Positions 36,379 through 44,440 of a stretch of 64,000 nucleotides of DNA are shown here, one piece after another. The stretch spans positions 806,001-870,000 of the forward strand of contig OY969774.1 of the NCBI GenBank assembly GCA_963702955.1. Reading direction: 5' to 3'. The stretch is from VRUE01 sp963702955. GTDB lineage: Bacteria > Actinomycetota > Thermoleophilia > Solirubrobacterales > 70-9. Within the stretch, counting starts at the first letter, position 1. Each line of letters opens with the position of its first letter. The notes below the pieces were generated by a model, which searched no databases, was not told where the DNA came from, and saw only the letters and a program-made list of their open reading frames with translations. Both the position numbers and the translations under genes were made by a program.

Positions 36379-36428
36379 GACGTGCCGCGGATTGACCGCC
36401 ACATATGGTGGTCAATCCGCGGCACGTC
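36379..36428. repeat. 50-bp near-perfect palindrome between recN and steA
   Basis: The arms (GACGTGCCGCGGATTGACC at 36379-36397 and its exact complement at 36410-36428) are 19 bp and perfect. The inner 12 bases also pair except for one G-T and one mismatch, so the whole 50 bp can fold as a stem of about 24 bp. It ends three bases before the recN stop codon. No T-run follows on the transcribed strand. It could be a processing site, a transcript-end protector, or a mobile palindrome. Confidence 0.9.
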
Positions 36429-36431
36429 TAG

Positions 36432-38114
36432 TCAGGCGGCGGCTAGAAGCTCCTGGGCGTGGCGGGTCGCCGCCTCGTCGGAGCTCTCGCCGCCGAGCAT
36501 GCGGCGGATCTCCTCGACCACGCCTTCGCCGTCGAGGAGCTGCACGGTCGCCGCCGCCGGCTCGGCGGCGAGGTCCTTCTCGATCCGGAAGTGGGTCGGG
36601 GCGAGCGAGGCGACCTGTGGCAGGTGAGTTATGCAGAGGACCTGACGGCCCTCGCCCAGCGCCCGCAGCCGCTCGCCGACCACGCGCGCCGTCTTGCCGC
36701 CGATTCCGGCGTCGATCTCGTCGAATACCAGGGTGCCGGCGCCGGCTCCCGCACCGAGGCCGGTCAGCGCCAGCATCACCCGCGACAGCTCGCCGCCGGA
36801 GGCGGCGTCTCGCAGCGGCGCGGGCTCGAGCCCCGGGTTGGGAGAGAGGCGCAGCTCGACGCTCTCGGCGCCGTTCGGGCCGAAGCCGTCGGGGTGCGGC
36901 TCCAGGACCACGTCGAGCTCCGCCCCGGGCATCGCCAGCCGCTCCAGCTCCTCGGCGACCCGCTCGCGCAGCGGACCCGCCGCCTCGGCGCGCGCCTTCG
37001 AGAGCTGTCCGCCCAGCTCGGCGCGCGTCGCCCCGGCTTCGGCCAGCGCCGCATCGGTCTCCGCCCAGCGCTCCCCGGCGCCCGCCAGCCGCTCGACCTC
37101 GGCCCGGCAGCGCTCGGCGTGGGCGAGCACCGACTCGACGCTGCCGCCGTGCTTGCGCTTCAGCCGCTCGATCGCCTCCAGCCGCTCCTCGACCGCGGCC
37201 AGCCGTTCCGGGTCCGCGTCGATTCCCTCCAGATAGCCGCGCAGCTCGCCCGCCACGTCGCCCAGCTCGACCGCGAGGCCGCTGAGCCGCTCGCCGATCG
37301 CGTCGAGCTCCGGGTCGATCCCGGCGGCGGCCTGCAGCAACGCCTCGGCCTGGGCGAGGGCGCTCGCCGCGCCACCGCCGTCCTCCTCGGTGCCGACCGC
37401 GCCGACCCGCGCACCGGAGGCCGCTTCGCGCAGCCCCTCGGCGTGGCGCAGCCGCTCGCGCTCGCCCGCCAGCTCGACCTCCTCGGCCGGGTCGGGCGCC
37501 ACCTCCTCGACCTCGGAGAGCTCGTAGCGGAAGAGGTCGAGATCGCGCTCGCGCGAACCGTCGCGCTCGCGCAGCTCGGCCAGCTCCGCTTCCAGCCGGC
37601 CGCACTCGCGGTGAGCCTCGCGGTAGCGCTCGCGCAGCCTCAGGTGCTCGGCGCCGGCGAAGCCGTCCAGCACCTCCATCTGGGCCGAGGAGATCGTCAG
37701 CTTGCGGTGCTCGTGCTGGCCGTAGAAGGCCAGCAGGCGGCCGCCGAGCAGCTTCAGCTCGGCCGCGGTCGCGGCGCGCCCGGCGAGGAAGGCGGCGGTG
37801 CGGCCCCCGGCGGAGACCCTGCGGCCGAGGACGATCTCCTCGGCATCCTCCGGCAGCCGCGCTGCGACCTCGGCCAGCTCCGGCTCCTCCAGCAGGCCTG
37901 CGGGAAGATCGAAGACGCCCTCGACCCAGGCCTCGGCGGCGCCCGGGCGGACGATCTGCGGCCGCGCCTTGCCGCCCATCAGCAGGTCGAGCGAGTGAGC
38001 GAGGACGGTCTTCCCCGCCCCGGTCTCGCCGGTGATCGCGTTAAGCCCCTCGCCGAGCCGCAATTCGGCCCGCTCGATCAGCAGCAGGTTCTCGATCCGC
38101 AGCTCTCGCAGCAC
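36432..38114 (-). CDS. recN: DNA repair protein RecN
   Basis: RecN is an SMC-like ATPase used in double-strand-break repair. The 560-residue product starts MLRELRIENLLLIERAELRLGEG with Walker A AITGETGAGKTVLA. A long coiled coil lies around residues 150-350, and Walker B/signature at SGGELSRVMLAL and LVFDEIDAGIGGKTARV. Full length. Part of the tlyA-nadK-(MFS)-recN-steA cluster; the MFS gene between nadK and recN is an insertion relative to the usual order. Confidence 0.96.
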   Translation of the reverse strand: MLRELRIENLLLIERAELRLGEGLNAITGETGAGKTVLAHSLDLLMGGKARPQIVRPGAAEAWVEGVFDLPAGLLEEPELAEVAARLPEDAEEIVLGRRVSAGGRTAAFLAGRAATAAELKLLGGRLLAFYGQHEHRKLTISSAQMEVLDGFAGAEHLRLRERYREAHRECGRLEAELAELRERDGSRERDLDLFRYELSEVEEVAPDPAEEVELAGERERLRHAEGLREAASGARVGAVGTEEDGGGAASALAQAEALLQAAAGIDPELDAIGERLSGLAVELGDVAGELRGYLEGIDADPERLAAVEERLEAIERLKRKHGGSVESVLAHAERCRAEVERLAGAGERWAETDAALAEAGATRAELGGQLSKARAEAAGPLRERVAEELERLAMPGAELDVVLEPHPDGFGPNGAESVELRLSPNPGLEPAPLRDAASGGELSRVMLALTGLGAGAGAGTLVFDEIDAGIGGKTARVVGERLRALGEGRQVLCITHLPQVASLAPTHFRIEKDLAAEPAAATVQLLDGEGVVEEIRRMLGGESSDEAATRHAQELLAAA

Positions 38115-38145
38115 CTGCTCTGTGTAGCACCTGGCGCGGCGGGTC

Positions 38146-39669
38146 CTATGCCGGAACGGGCTCGGCGGGCTGGGTCTCGCTTTTGGCTTCCACGAAGTCG
38201 CTCTGGCGGACCAAAGCGAAGCCCAGGGCGGCCACCACCAGCGAGAGAATGCCGCCGATCAGGAGGATCTCGTTGAAGCCGCTTACGAAGGCGACCTTCG
38301 AGGCTTGGACGATTTCGGCGCGGTGGGCGGGCGAAGCGACCGCGGCGGCGGCGCGGGAGCCGCCCGAGGAGACGATTTCGCCGAGCCCGTGCGGGGCGTT
38401 GGGCAGCAGCGTCGAGAGCTTCGAGTCGACCTGCGACTGGAAGACGGCGCCGAGCGAGGCGACGCCGGTGGCGATCCCGACCTGGCGGAAGGTGGTGTTG
38501 ATGCCCGAGCCCATCCCGGCTTTCTCCACCGGGACGACGGCGATCGCCGCCTGGCCGATGCCCGGGTTGGCGGTGCCGATGCCGATGCCGGCGATGAGGA
38601 AGCCCGGCAGCAGCTCGGAGACGCTCGAGTCGGCGGAGATCCCTCCCATCAGCAGCAGGCCGACGCCGACCATCGTCAGGCCGGTGCCGAGCAGGATCCG
38701 GATCGGGATCCGGTCGGAGAGCTTGCCGGCGATCGGCGAGGCGAGGAAGGAGAGGACGGTGAGCGGCAGGAAGCGCAGGCCGGCCTCCAGCGGCGAGAAG
38801 CCGAGCACGCCCTGCAGGTAGATCGTCAGGTAGAGGAACATCGCGAACATCCCCGCCGAGAGGCCGAAGGCGACGGCCGAGACGCCGTTGAAGGCCGGCT
38901 TGCGGAAGAGGGCGAGGTCGAGCATCGGGTGATCGCTGCGCAGCTCGATCGCGACGAAGGCCGCCATCAGCAGCACGGATCCGATCAACGAGCCGAGGAT
39001 CACCCCGCTGCCCCAGCCTTCGGGGTTGCCCCGGATCAGGCCGAAGATCAGCAGGAACAGCGCCAGCGAGAAGCTGACCAGGCCGGGCAGGTCGATCCGC
39101 GCCGCGTCCTGCGCCGCGACGTTGACCAGCTTGCGCTCGGTCAGCACGATCGCCGTCAACCCGATCGGCACGTTGACGAAGAAGATCCACTCCCAGCCGA
39201 AGTTCTCGGTGATCACCCCGCCGACCAGCGGGCCGATCGCGACAGCGCCGCCGATCGTCGCCCCCCAGATGCCGAACGCGGTCGCCCGGTCTTTGCCGTG
39301 GAACTCCTGGCCGATCAGCGCCAGCGAGGTGGCGAACATCGCCGCGCCGCCGATCCCCTGCAGCCCGCGGGCCAGGTTGAGCAGGGTCGGGTCGCCGGCG
39401 ATCCCACAGAGGAACGAGGCGCCGGTGAAGACGGCGAAGCCGATCGAGAAGACGCGCCGCCGGCCGAGCCGGTCGCCGAGCGAGCCGGCGGTCAGCAGGG
39501 CAGCGGCCAGCATCAGCGAGTAGGCGTCGACGACCCACTGCAGGCTGGAGAGGCTGGCGTGCAGCGCGCGCTGGATGTCGGGCAGGGCGACGTTGACGAC
39601 CGTGATGTCCAGCAGCAGCATGAACGTCGCGATCGTGATCAGGACGAGGGTCCACCACTTGCGCTCCAT
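38146..39669 (-). CDS. DHA2-family MFS drug exporter
   Basis: A 507-residue major facilitator with about 14 membrane helices, of the DHA2 (QacA/EmrB) type. Motif A is GSLGDRLGRRRVF, motif C is GPLVGGVITENFGWEWIFFVNVPIG, and the first helix motif is DITVVNVALPDI. Proton-driven export of lipophilic compounds is expected. It separates nadK from recN, which are usually adjacent, so it may be a lineage-specific insertion. Confidence 0.92.
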   Translation of the reverse strand: MERKWWTLVLITIATFMLLLDITVVNVALPDIQRALHASLSSLQWVVDAYSLMLAAALLTAGSLGDRLGRRRVFSIGFAVFTGASFLCGIAGDPTLLNLARGLQGIGGAAMFATSLALIGQEFHGKDRATAFGIWGATIGGAVAIGPLVGGVITENFGWEWIFFVNVPIGLTAIVLTERKLVNVAAQDAARIDLPGLVSFSLALFLLIFGLIRGNPEGWGSGVILGSLIGSVLLMAAFVAIELRSDHPMLDLALFRKPAFNGVSAVAFGLSAGMFAMFLYLTIYLQGVLGFSPLEAGLRFLPLTVLSFLASPIAGKLSDRIPIRILLGTGLTMVGVGLLLMGGISADSSVSELLPGFLIAGIGIGTANPGIGQAAIAVVPVEKAGMGSGINTTFRQVGIATGVASLGAVFQSQVDSKLSTLLPNAPHGLGEIVSSGGSRAAAAVASPAHRAEIVQASKVAFVSGFNEILLIGGILSLVVAALGFALVRQSDFVEAKSETQPAEPVPA

Positions 39670-39708
39670 TCGCGCACAGCCTAGAGAACCGCCGAGCTCG
39701 GCTTCCGG

Positions 39709-40560
39709 TCAGACAGCCAGGTGGCCGAACTTCTCGCGGATGCGCTGGTAGAAGCTGGTTCCGGGAAGCTGCGCGAGGCGGCCGACCCCCTCGGCGAAGC
39801 GCAGCTCGACGGTGTCTCCCGAACCCAGTTCGCCCACCTGTTCGCCGTCGACCGAGACGTTGACCGGCTCGCGGCCGCCGGCATTGCCGACGTGGAGCAC
39901 GTCGCCCGGCGCGACGACGAGGGCGCGCGCGGTGAGCGAGTGCGGGGCGACGTAGCTGACCACGTAGCCCTTCACGCCCCAGGCGAGGATCGGGCCCTGG
40001 TTGGCGAGGTTGTAGCCGGTCGAGCCGACCGGGGTGGCGGCGACGAGGCCGTCGCAGCGCACGTGGCCGACCTCCTCGCCGGCGATCCCGTAGCTCAGCT
40101 CGGCGACCCGGTCGTGCGGGCGGCGGATGAAGCTGACGTCGTTGAGGGCGGCCCGCGACACCCCGTCCATCTCGACCTCGAGCCCGGGCAGGTCAACCGT
40201 CTCTGTCTCGCCGGCGAAGGCCCGGCGCAGGCCCTCCCCGGCCTGGTCACGCTCGACCGCGGCGAGGAAGCCGACGGTGCCGAAGTTGACGCCGAAGACC
40301 GGCACGCCGCTGCGGGCGAAGTGGCGCAGCGCGTAGAGGATCGAGCCGTCGCCGCCGAGCACGACGCAGAGGTCGACCTGGCGGGGCAGCGACTCGACCG
40401 GCTCGACCCCGGCGGCCGGCTCGCCGTGCTTGGCGAGCTCCTCCGCGGTCGCGATCAGCCGCCACTCGGCCGCCCGAGCGGCGCGGGCGACCAGCTCGAC
40501 CGCCCCGGTCGTCGCCGGCGGGTGCGAGTGGCTGATCAGCGCGGCAACGCGCTCCGTCAC
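39709..40560 (-). CDS. nadK: NAD kinase
   Basis: NadK phosphorylates NAD to NADP. The 283-residue product has LCVVLGGDGSILYALR (GGDG motif), FGVNFGTVGFLA, the substrate loop CDGLVAATPVGSTGYNLANQGPI, and LAWGVKGYVVSYVAPHSLTARAL. The GTG at 40560 overlaps the tlyA stop (GTGA), the standard arrangement. Earlier in-frame codons run back through tlyA and are not protein-like. Confidence 0.95.
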   Translation of the reverse strand: MTERVAALISHSHPPATTGAVELVARAARAAEWRLIATAEELAKHGEPAAGVEPVESLPRQVDLCVVLGGDGSILYALRHFARSGVPVFGVNFGTVGFLAAVERDQAGEGLRRAFAGETETVDLPGLEVEMDGVSRAALNDVSFIRRPHDRVAELSYGIAGEEVGHVRCDGLVAATPVGSTGYNLANQGPILAWGVKGYVVSYVAPHSLTARALVVAPGDVLHVGNAGGREPVNVSVDGEQVGELGSGDTVELRFAEGVGRLAQLPGTSFYQRIREKFGHLAV

Positions 40561-41339
40561 GGCTCCACCTCCCGCAGCGCGGTCTCCAGGTCGGCGAGCG
40601 GGGCGCCGTCGCCGCCGCAGCGGACGAAGGTCTCGCGGTTGCCCTTCGGGCCGGGCAGGCCGGAGGAGGCGAAGCCGCTGACCGGCAGGCCGAGCTCGGT
40701 GGCGGCGGCGGCGGCCGAGAGGATCGCCTCGCGGCGATCGGCGGGGTCGTGGACGACCCCCTTGCGGACCCGCTCGCGGCCCAGCTCGAACTGCGGCTTG
40801 ACCATCGCCAGCACCTCGCCTCCAGGCGCCAGGCAGCGGGCGACGGCCGGCAGAACCTTGGTCAGCGAGATGAAGGAGACGTCGACCGTGGCGAGATCGG
40901 GGCGGAAGGGCAGATCCGTGGGCGCCAGCCGGCGCGCGTTGAGCCGCTCGAGGACGGTCACGCGCGGATCCTCGCGCATCCGCAGGTCGAGCTGTCCGTA
41001 GGCGACGTCGAGCGCCGTCACGCGGGAGGCGCCGCGCTGCAGCAGGCAGTCGGTGAAGCCGCCGGTCGAGGCGCCGACGTCGAGGCAGTCGCGACCGGCG
41101 ACGTCGATGTCGAGCGCCTCGAGCGCGTTGTCGAGCTTGATCCCGCCGCGCGAGACGAATCGCGGGCCGCTGTCGAGCCGGAAGTCGGCGTCGGGCTCGA
41201 CCAGCTGGCTGGGCCGCAGCGCGACCGGCCCGTCGGCGCCGACCCGGACCTCGCCGGCGCGCACCGCGCCGGCGGCCGCAGAGCGCGACGGGAAGAGGCC
41301 CCGCTCGGCCAGAACCGCGTCGATTCGCGTCTTCGTCAC
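40557..41339 (-). CDS. tlyA: rRNA 2'-O-methyltransferase TlyA
   Basis: TlyA methylates 16S and 23S rRNA; its loss gives capreomycin resistance in mycobacteria. The 260-residue product has an N-terminal S4 domain (RIDAVLAERGLFPSRSAAAGAVRAGEV) followed by an FtsJ-like methyltransferase with SAM motif DCLDVGASTGGFTDCLLQ. VDVSFISLTKVLP supplies the catalytic region. A GTG start is used. About 400 bp of non-coding DNA lie upstream, containing the operon promoter. Confidence 0.95.
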   Translation of the reverse strand: MTKTRIDAVLAERGLFPSRSAAAGAVRAGEVRVGADGPVALRPSQLVEPDADFRLDSGPRFVSRGGIKLDNALEALDIDVAGRDCLDVGASTGGFTDCLLQRGASRVTALDVAYGQLDLRMREDPRVTVLERLNARRLAPTDLPFRPDLATVDVSFISLTKVLPAVARCLAPGGEVLAMVKPQFELGRERVRKGVVHDPADRREAILSAAAAATELGLPVSGFASSGLPGPKGNRETFVRCGGDGAPLADLETALREVEP

Positions 41340-41640
41340 GGCTGAACCGTACAGCCGTCCGCGCAGCTTCCGAGAAAAACGCTTGCCCGATGTTTACCGA
41401 CACCTTAGAATTGGGTAGAACAATCGTTCTCGGGGTCGGGAACCAGGCGTCAAGCAGGCTCTGTGACCCGCCTCACACACAAATCGCACGTATGTTCGTA
41501 CTCTGATTAAAGGATCTGCACAGGGAAACCGATTGAAAGGCTGAACAAAGAACTTCCTGGCTGGGCTCGGCGCCGCCCATACGGCGTGATCGACTCCCAT
41601 CGATTCGCCCGCGGCACATCAAGGGCCCTCCTACCTCCCA
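41340..41640. other. Non-coding stretch upstream of tlyA
   Basis: No protein-like frame on either strand. Two short complementary pairs are visible with the downstream repeat (GGATCTG near 41513 with CAGATCC at 41641-41647; ACAGGGA near 41520 with TCCCTGT at 41674-41680). A plus-strand transcript could therefore fold back on itself. It holds the leftward promoter for tlyA and possibly a rightward non-coding RNA ending at the terminator at 41721. Confidence 0.4.
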
Positions 41641-41696
41641 CAGATCCACATATATAGAGATACATATCTCTCCTCCCTGTAGTAACCCCAGAAGCG
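41641..41696. repeat. Left copy of the island-flanking direct repeat
   Basis: Contains a 21-bp exact match (41673-41693) to 45666-45686, with weaker similarity extending about 30 bp to the left (CATAT, GAGATAC, CTCT). Core TCCCTGTAGTAACCCCAGAA. The two copies bracket the accessory region between tlyA and dxs. Confidence 0.75.
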
Positions 41697-41721
41697 CCCC
41701 GCCTCCCCGGCGGGGCGTTTT
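41695..41721 (+). terminator. Intrinsic terminator, plus strand, with no upstream gene
   Basis: A perfect 9-bp GC stem (CGCCCCGCC / GGCGGGGCG) with a TCCCC loop followed by TTTTCT. The T-run is on the plus strand only. The nearest gene to the left (tlyA) is transcribed away, so whatever this terminates is a non-coding or unannotated rightward transcript. Confidence 0.8.
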
Positions 41722-41903
41722 CTGTTGTGGAGGGCTCTGGCAAGCGGAATGCGGGCGCTGGCGGGCGACGAAGAATCGGTGGCCGAGGCGCCCAACGGGC
41801 CTCTCGTGCCACAGTCAGACAAGAGCGGCGCTCATTCCGGACGACGCCAGCGGCGCAGCCTCCCACTCTCGAAGTCGATGACGGTTTTCGTCATTGTGCA
41901 GGC

Positions 41904-42131
41904 ATGCCTACTGATCTGAGCGTGGTAGACGGTGCAGAAGCGGGAGCTTGGATCGCCCCGCAGCTTGAAGGCGGCTTCGGTGGCAAGGTGAAGCAGCTGG
42001 TTCCAAACGGCTATGACGCCTACATACGGGTCCTCCATCCGGCCCTGGACCGCGACGGCGAACTGCGCGTCACCGTTTCTGCGCCGATCGTGGTACCTCC
42101 CGCCGCGCTGGCCGCGGTCCTGAGCGCGTAG
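41904..42131 (+). pseudogene. Truncated hypothetical protein (N-terminal fragment)
   Basis: A 75-residue product. The first 55 residues (GAWIAPQLEGGFGGKVKQLVPNGYDAYIRVLHPALD) resemble the start of a longer actinobacterial hypothetical protein in which 'GYxAYxRxLHPA' is followed by about 150 more residues (recollection). Here the frame ends soon after, so it is probably a remnant cut by a rearrangement. The divergent upstream context is the orphan terminator. Function unknown. Confidence 0.45.
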
Positions 42132-42139
42132 ACGCCTCG

Positions 42140-42502
42140 TCAGACCGAGACGACCAGCTCGCGCTTCGGCGTCCGGCGGGACTTCGAGTCCGGTGCCTCA
42201 TCCTGGAAGCCGTAGACGAGATGCGTGTCGAGCGCCTTGGCGAGCTTGCGCATGGTCGCGAAGCTGAAGCGATGCTGGCCGCTCTCGAGACGGGAGATGA
42301 CGGAATGGCTCGTCCCCATTCTCTCGGCCAACTCCTGCTGCGTGAGGCCAAGCTGCATGCGCTTGCGGATCACCAGTCGTGCGAACTGCTCGTAGGGCTG
42401 CTGCTCCCCAAGGGCGGCTCTGTATGCGGCGCTCTTGCGAGCCCGCTTCTCCATGCTCTCCGAGTGGGTAGCTCCGATTGGCGAGTCGTTCCTACGAGCC
42501 AT
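42140..42502 (-). CDS. XRE-family HTH antitoxin/regulator (HigA-like)
   Basis: A 120-residue DNA-binding protein. HTH at about residues 45-100: VIRKRMQLGLTQQELAERMGTSHSVISRLESGQHRFSFATMRKLAKAL. It follows a HigB/Gp49-like toxin gene on the same strand, the toxin-first order typical of higBA loci. A 7-bp palindrome (CTTAGCA-4-TGCTAAG, 42539-42556) lies between them and may be its operator. The antitoxin frame is intact while the toxin's is not. Confidence 0.86.
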   Translation of the reverse strand: MARRNDSPIGATHSESMEKRARKSAAYRAALGEQQPYEQFARLVIRKRMQLGLTQQELAERMGTSHSVISRLESGQHRFSFATMRKLAKALDTHLVYGFQDEAPDSKSRRTPKRELVVSV

Positions 42503-42538
42503 TTCCGTCCGATCTCATCGACTACCTCCGGTCGTTAA

Positions 42539-42556
42539 CTTAGCAAAAGTGCTAAG
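42539..42556. promoter_or_regulatory. Palindrome upstream of the XRE gene, candidate operator
   Basis: A perfect inverted repeat CTTAGCA-AAAG-TGCTAAG in an AT-rich pocket 37 bp upstream of the XRE start, overlapping the toxin stop codon. The size and symmetry suit an XRE-dimer operator. Inference only. Confidence 0.5.
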
Positions 42557-43012
42557 GTACGGTCCAAGGCGCGTCTCTTCCGGCCGCGCGTGGAGGCTTG
42601 CGAGGGCGCGCCTCCATCCGCTCCCTGAAGTCCCGCCAGCGCTGTTGGGCGACTTCGATATCGGTCCGCGGAACCGCCTTGCTCGTCTTGCGGATCATGC
42701 ACAGCAGCACGAACAGATTCCCGGAACGCCGATAGAGGATTCGGTAGTGCGCGCGCCCGTAGTGGCAACGCAGCTCCCGCAGTGGCCCGTCGATTTGCGA
42801 CGTGTGGGGAACGGCAGCGGAGGGTCGTCGTTGGCCAGGCCATTCAGGCGGTCGATCTGCAAGTCGATCGTCATCCGCTTGGTCGCCGCCGCCTCTATCT
42901 CGCGCACGCTCGGATTCTTCTTTCGGGGCTCAAGGGGAAACTCGTAATCGAGGAAATCCTCCACGGGCTCTGATCCGTCGGCAGCGCGGTAATAGACAAC
43001 CTGGGTCGACAT
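42552..43012 (-). pseudogene. Gp49/HigB-like toxin, apparent frameshift
   Basis: The N-terminal frame reads YYRAADGSEPVEDFL...LQIDRLNGLANDDPPLPFP. The reading then needs to move one base at a C4 run (G4 on the plus strand, 42806-42809). In the next frame it continues HTSQIDGPLRELRCHYGRAHY, RILYRRSGNLFVLLCMIRKT, TDIEVAQQRWRDFRERMEAR, and ends at 42552. Joined, this is a full RelE/HigB-fold toxin of the phage Gp49-like type. One missing C would restore 'PFPHTSQIDG'. As given, the toxin would be a nonsense-tailed 105-residue peptide. An IS110 copy lies directly upstream. Confidence 0.75.
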
Positions 43013-43017
43013 ACGTT

Positions 43018-44201
43018 GCTCCTATGTCAAGCCGCCACCGCAATTTGCGGCGACAGCGAGCCTCTCTGAGTGTCAACGGTGGTCATGGATCTCTCCCTTT
43101 CAGATTCGACCAAAAGCTTCCAGACCTTGCGGGCTAGGTGGCGCTTGAGACAGCGCAGGGCCTCCATCCTGGACTTTCCCTCGGCCTGCTTTCGAGCGAG
43201 GAATTCACGCGCGGGTGGATGCATGCGGCCTTGGGTCACGGCGATGCGGTGAAGAGCGCAGTTGAGCTGGCGGTTGCCACTGCGATCGAGCCGGTGGCGA
43301 TCGCGGCGGCCCGAGGAGGCGGGAACCGGCGCCACCCCGGCAAGGCGGGCCAGCTTGGCATCGGAGGCAAAGCGCTCGACCCCGGCCGTCTCGGCGAGGA
43401 TCTTTGCCGCGCTCAGCGACCCGCAGCCGGGCAAGGTCAAGAGCTCCTGGGCTTTTGCCTTGACCAGGGCCGCGATCTCGCGCTCGAGCTCGCCGGCCCT
43501 GCGCGCCTGGGAGCGGATCGAGCGCAGCAGCTCGCGGGCGACGCGCACTCGGGCGCCTTGGGTGGCGCGAGAGAGCCGCCCGGCGATCCGGTCCAACCAG
43601 ACCAGCCGGTCCAGGGCGCCAGCGGGGATCTCAAGCTCGGGAAAGAGCTGGTGCAGGTGCCAGCGCAGGCGCCTTTGGTCGCTGGAGCGGGCACGAACAA
43701 GGTTCTCGCGATGGTCGAGCAACAGCTTGATCTCCATCGCCTCCTCGTCGAGGTAGGCCGCGGGAAGGTTCTCGACTCCCTCCCGCAGCGCTGCCCGGGC
43801 GACGTTTGCGGCGTCGATCGGATCGGACTTGCCGCGCTCGCGCGAACCCTTGCGCGATTGGCCCATCAGCTTCGGAGGGACTCGAACGACCCGCTCGCCG
43901 CTTGCGACCAGGAAGCGCTCCAGGCCGCCAGAGACGTGGCGGCAGTCCTCGATCGCCCACACCCGCTCGGAGCCCAGGCCACGGGCCCAGTCGAGGTGCT
44001 GGGCGAAGCCAGGCTTGCGGGCAGCCGCGGTCAACTCGTCGACTAGCTTGCCGGTGCCGCCTGCCACCGCGACAGCGGTATGGGTGTCTTTGTGGGTGTC
44101 CGCTCCGATCACAATCATCCGCATCGTCCCTTCCATTTGTTTGGCCATTGGACGGACCTCCGTCGGACAGACCTAACTTGGGGCGATGCCACGCTCCTAT
44201 G
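43018..44201 (-). mobile_element. IS110-family insertion sequence (approximate ends)
   Basis: An IS110-type transposase gene with an identical 9-bp sequence, GCTCCTATG, on either side (43018-43026 and 44193-44201). On the minus strand this reads CATAGGAGC, overlapping the ribosome binding site of the toxin gene. IS110 elements insert without target duplication but share a short core at both ends, so these are plausible boundaries. They leave only about 70 bp of non-coding DNA, short for a bridge RNA, so the true ends could be further right. No terminal inverted repeats are seen, as expected. Confidence 0.6.
43027..44124 (-). CDS. IS110-family DEDD transposase
   Basis: A 365-residue transposase. 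The N-terminal RuvC-like DEDD domain has IGADTHKDTHTAVAV, the Glu in WAIEDCRHV, and GKSDPIDAANVARA. A helical linker follows, then the C-terminal Transposase_20 domain with LPGCGSLSAAKILAETAG and LAGVAPVPASSGRRDRH (nucleophile Ser). Appears intact. The start is taken at the ATG preceded by GGAAGGGAC; an in-frame ATG eight codons earlier is also possible. IS110 enzymes recombine DNA guided by an element-encoded bridge RNA. Confidence 0.93.
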   Translation of the reverse strand: MRMIVIGADTHKDTHTAVAVAGGTGKLVDELTAAARKPGFAQHLDWARGLGSERVWAIEDCRHVSGGLERFLVASGERVVRVPPKLMGQSRKGSRERGKSDPIDAANVARAALREGVENLPAAYLDEEAMEIKLLLDHRENLVRARSSDQRRLRWHLHQLFPELEIPAGALDRLVWLDRIAGRLSRATQGARVRVARELLRSIRSQARRAGELEREIAALVKAKAQELLTLPGCGSLSAAKILAETAGVERFASDAKLARLAGVAPVPASSGRRDRHRLDRSGNRQLNCALHRIAVTQGRMHPPAREFLARKQAEGKSRMEALRCLKRHLARKVWKLLVESERERSMTTVDTQRGSLSPQIAVAA

Positions 44202-44440
44202 AAGTCACGTCGGAGATCCTCGGGGGGCGGCGAGCGACACAACGGATGCAAGTCGGCCCTCCGGGCCGACAACGACGCTAGGAGTCAGCTCGCCGTCTGC
44301 CCGAGAACCAACCGACCGGGTCGGACGCTGCCGCCGACCTTGGGGTCGACGTTGACAGTTAGGCGACACTATCCGGGCGCTCCGACAGGTTTCGTCTGCG
44401 AGACTCAGGGCCGCCGCAGGGCGCGCCTGACGACTCCAGG
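44202..44440. other. Structured non-coding stretch upstream of the IS110 transposase
   Basis: No convincing protein frame. Contains a perfect 8-bp stem GTCGGCCC-TCC-GGGCCGAC (about 44252-44270) and other GC-rich inverted pairs. It is either the bridge-RNA-bearing end of the IS or pre-existing DNA disrupted by the insertion. Confidence 0.4.

Noticed and set aside
41460..41520. A LexA-like (SOS) box upstream of tlyA around ACGTATGTTCGTAC
   Set aside because: Only one half-site matches (GTTCG); the required GAAC half at the right spacing is absent.
41500..41721. A known RNA (tmRNA, RNase P, 4.5S or 6S RNA) upstream of tlyA
   Set aside because: None of the conserved cores of tmRNA, RNase P RNA or SRP RNA is present; a 6S-like fold cannot be shown by eye, so it is left as an unnamed candidate.
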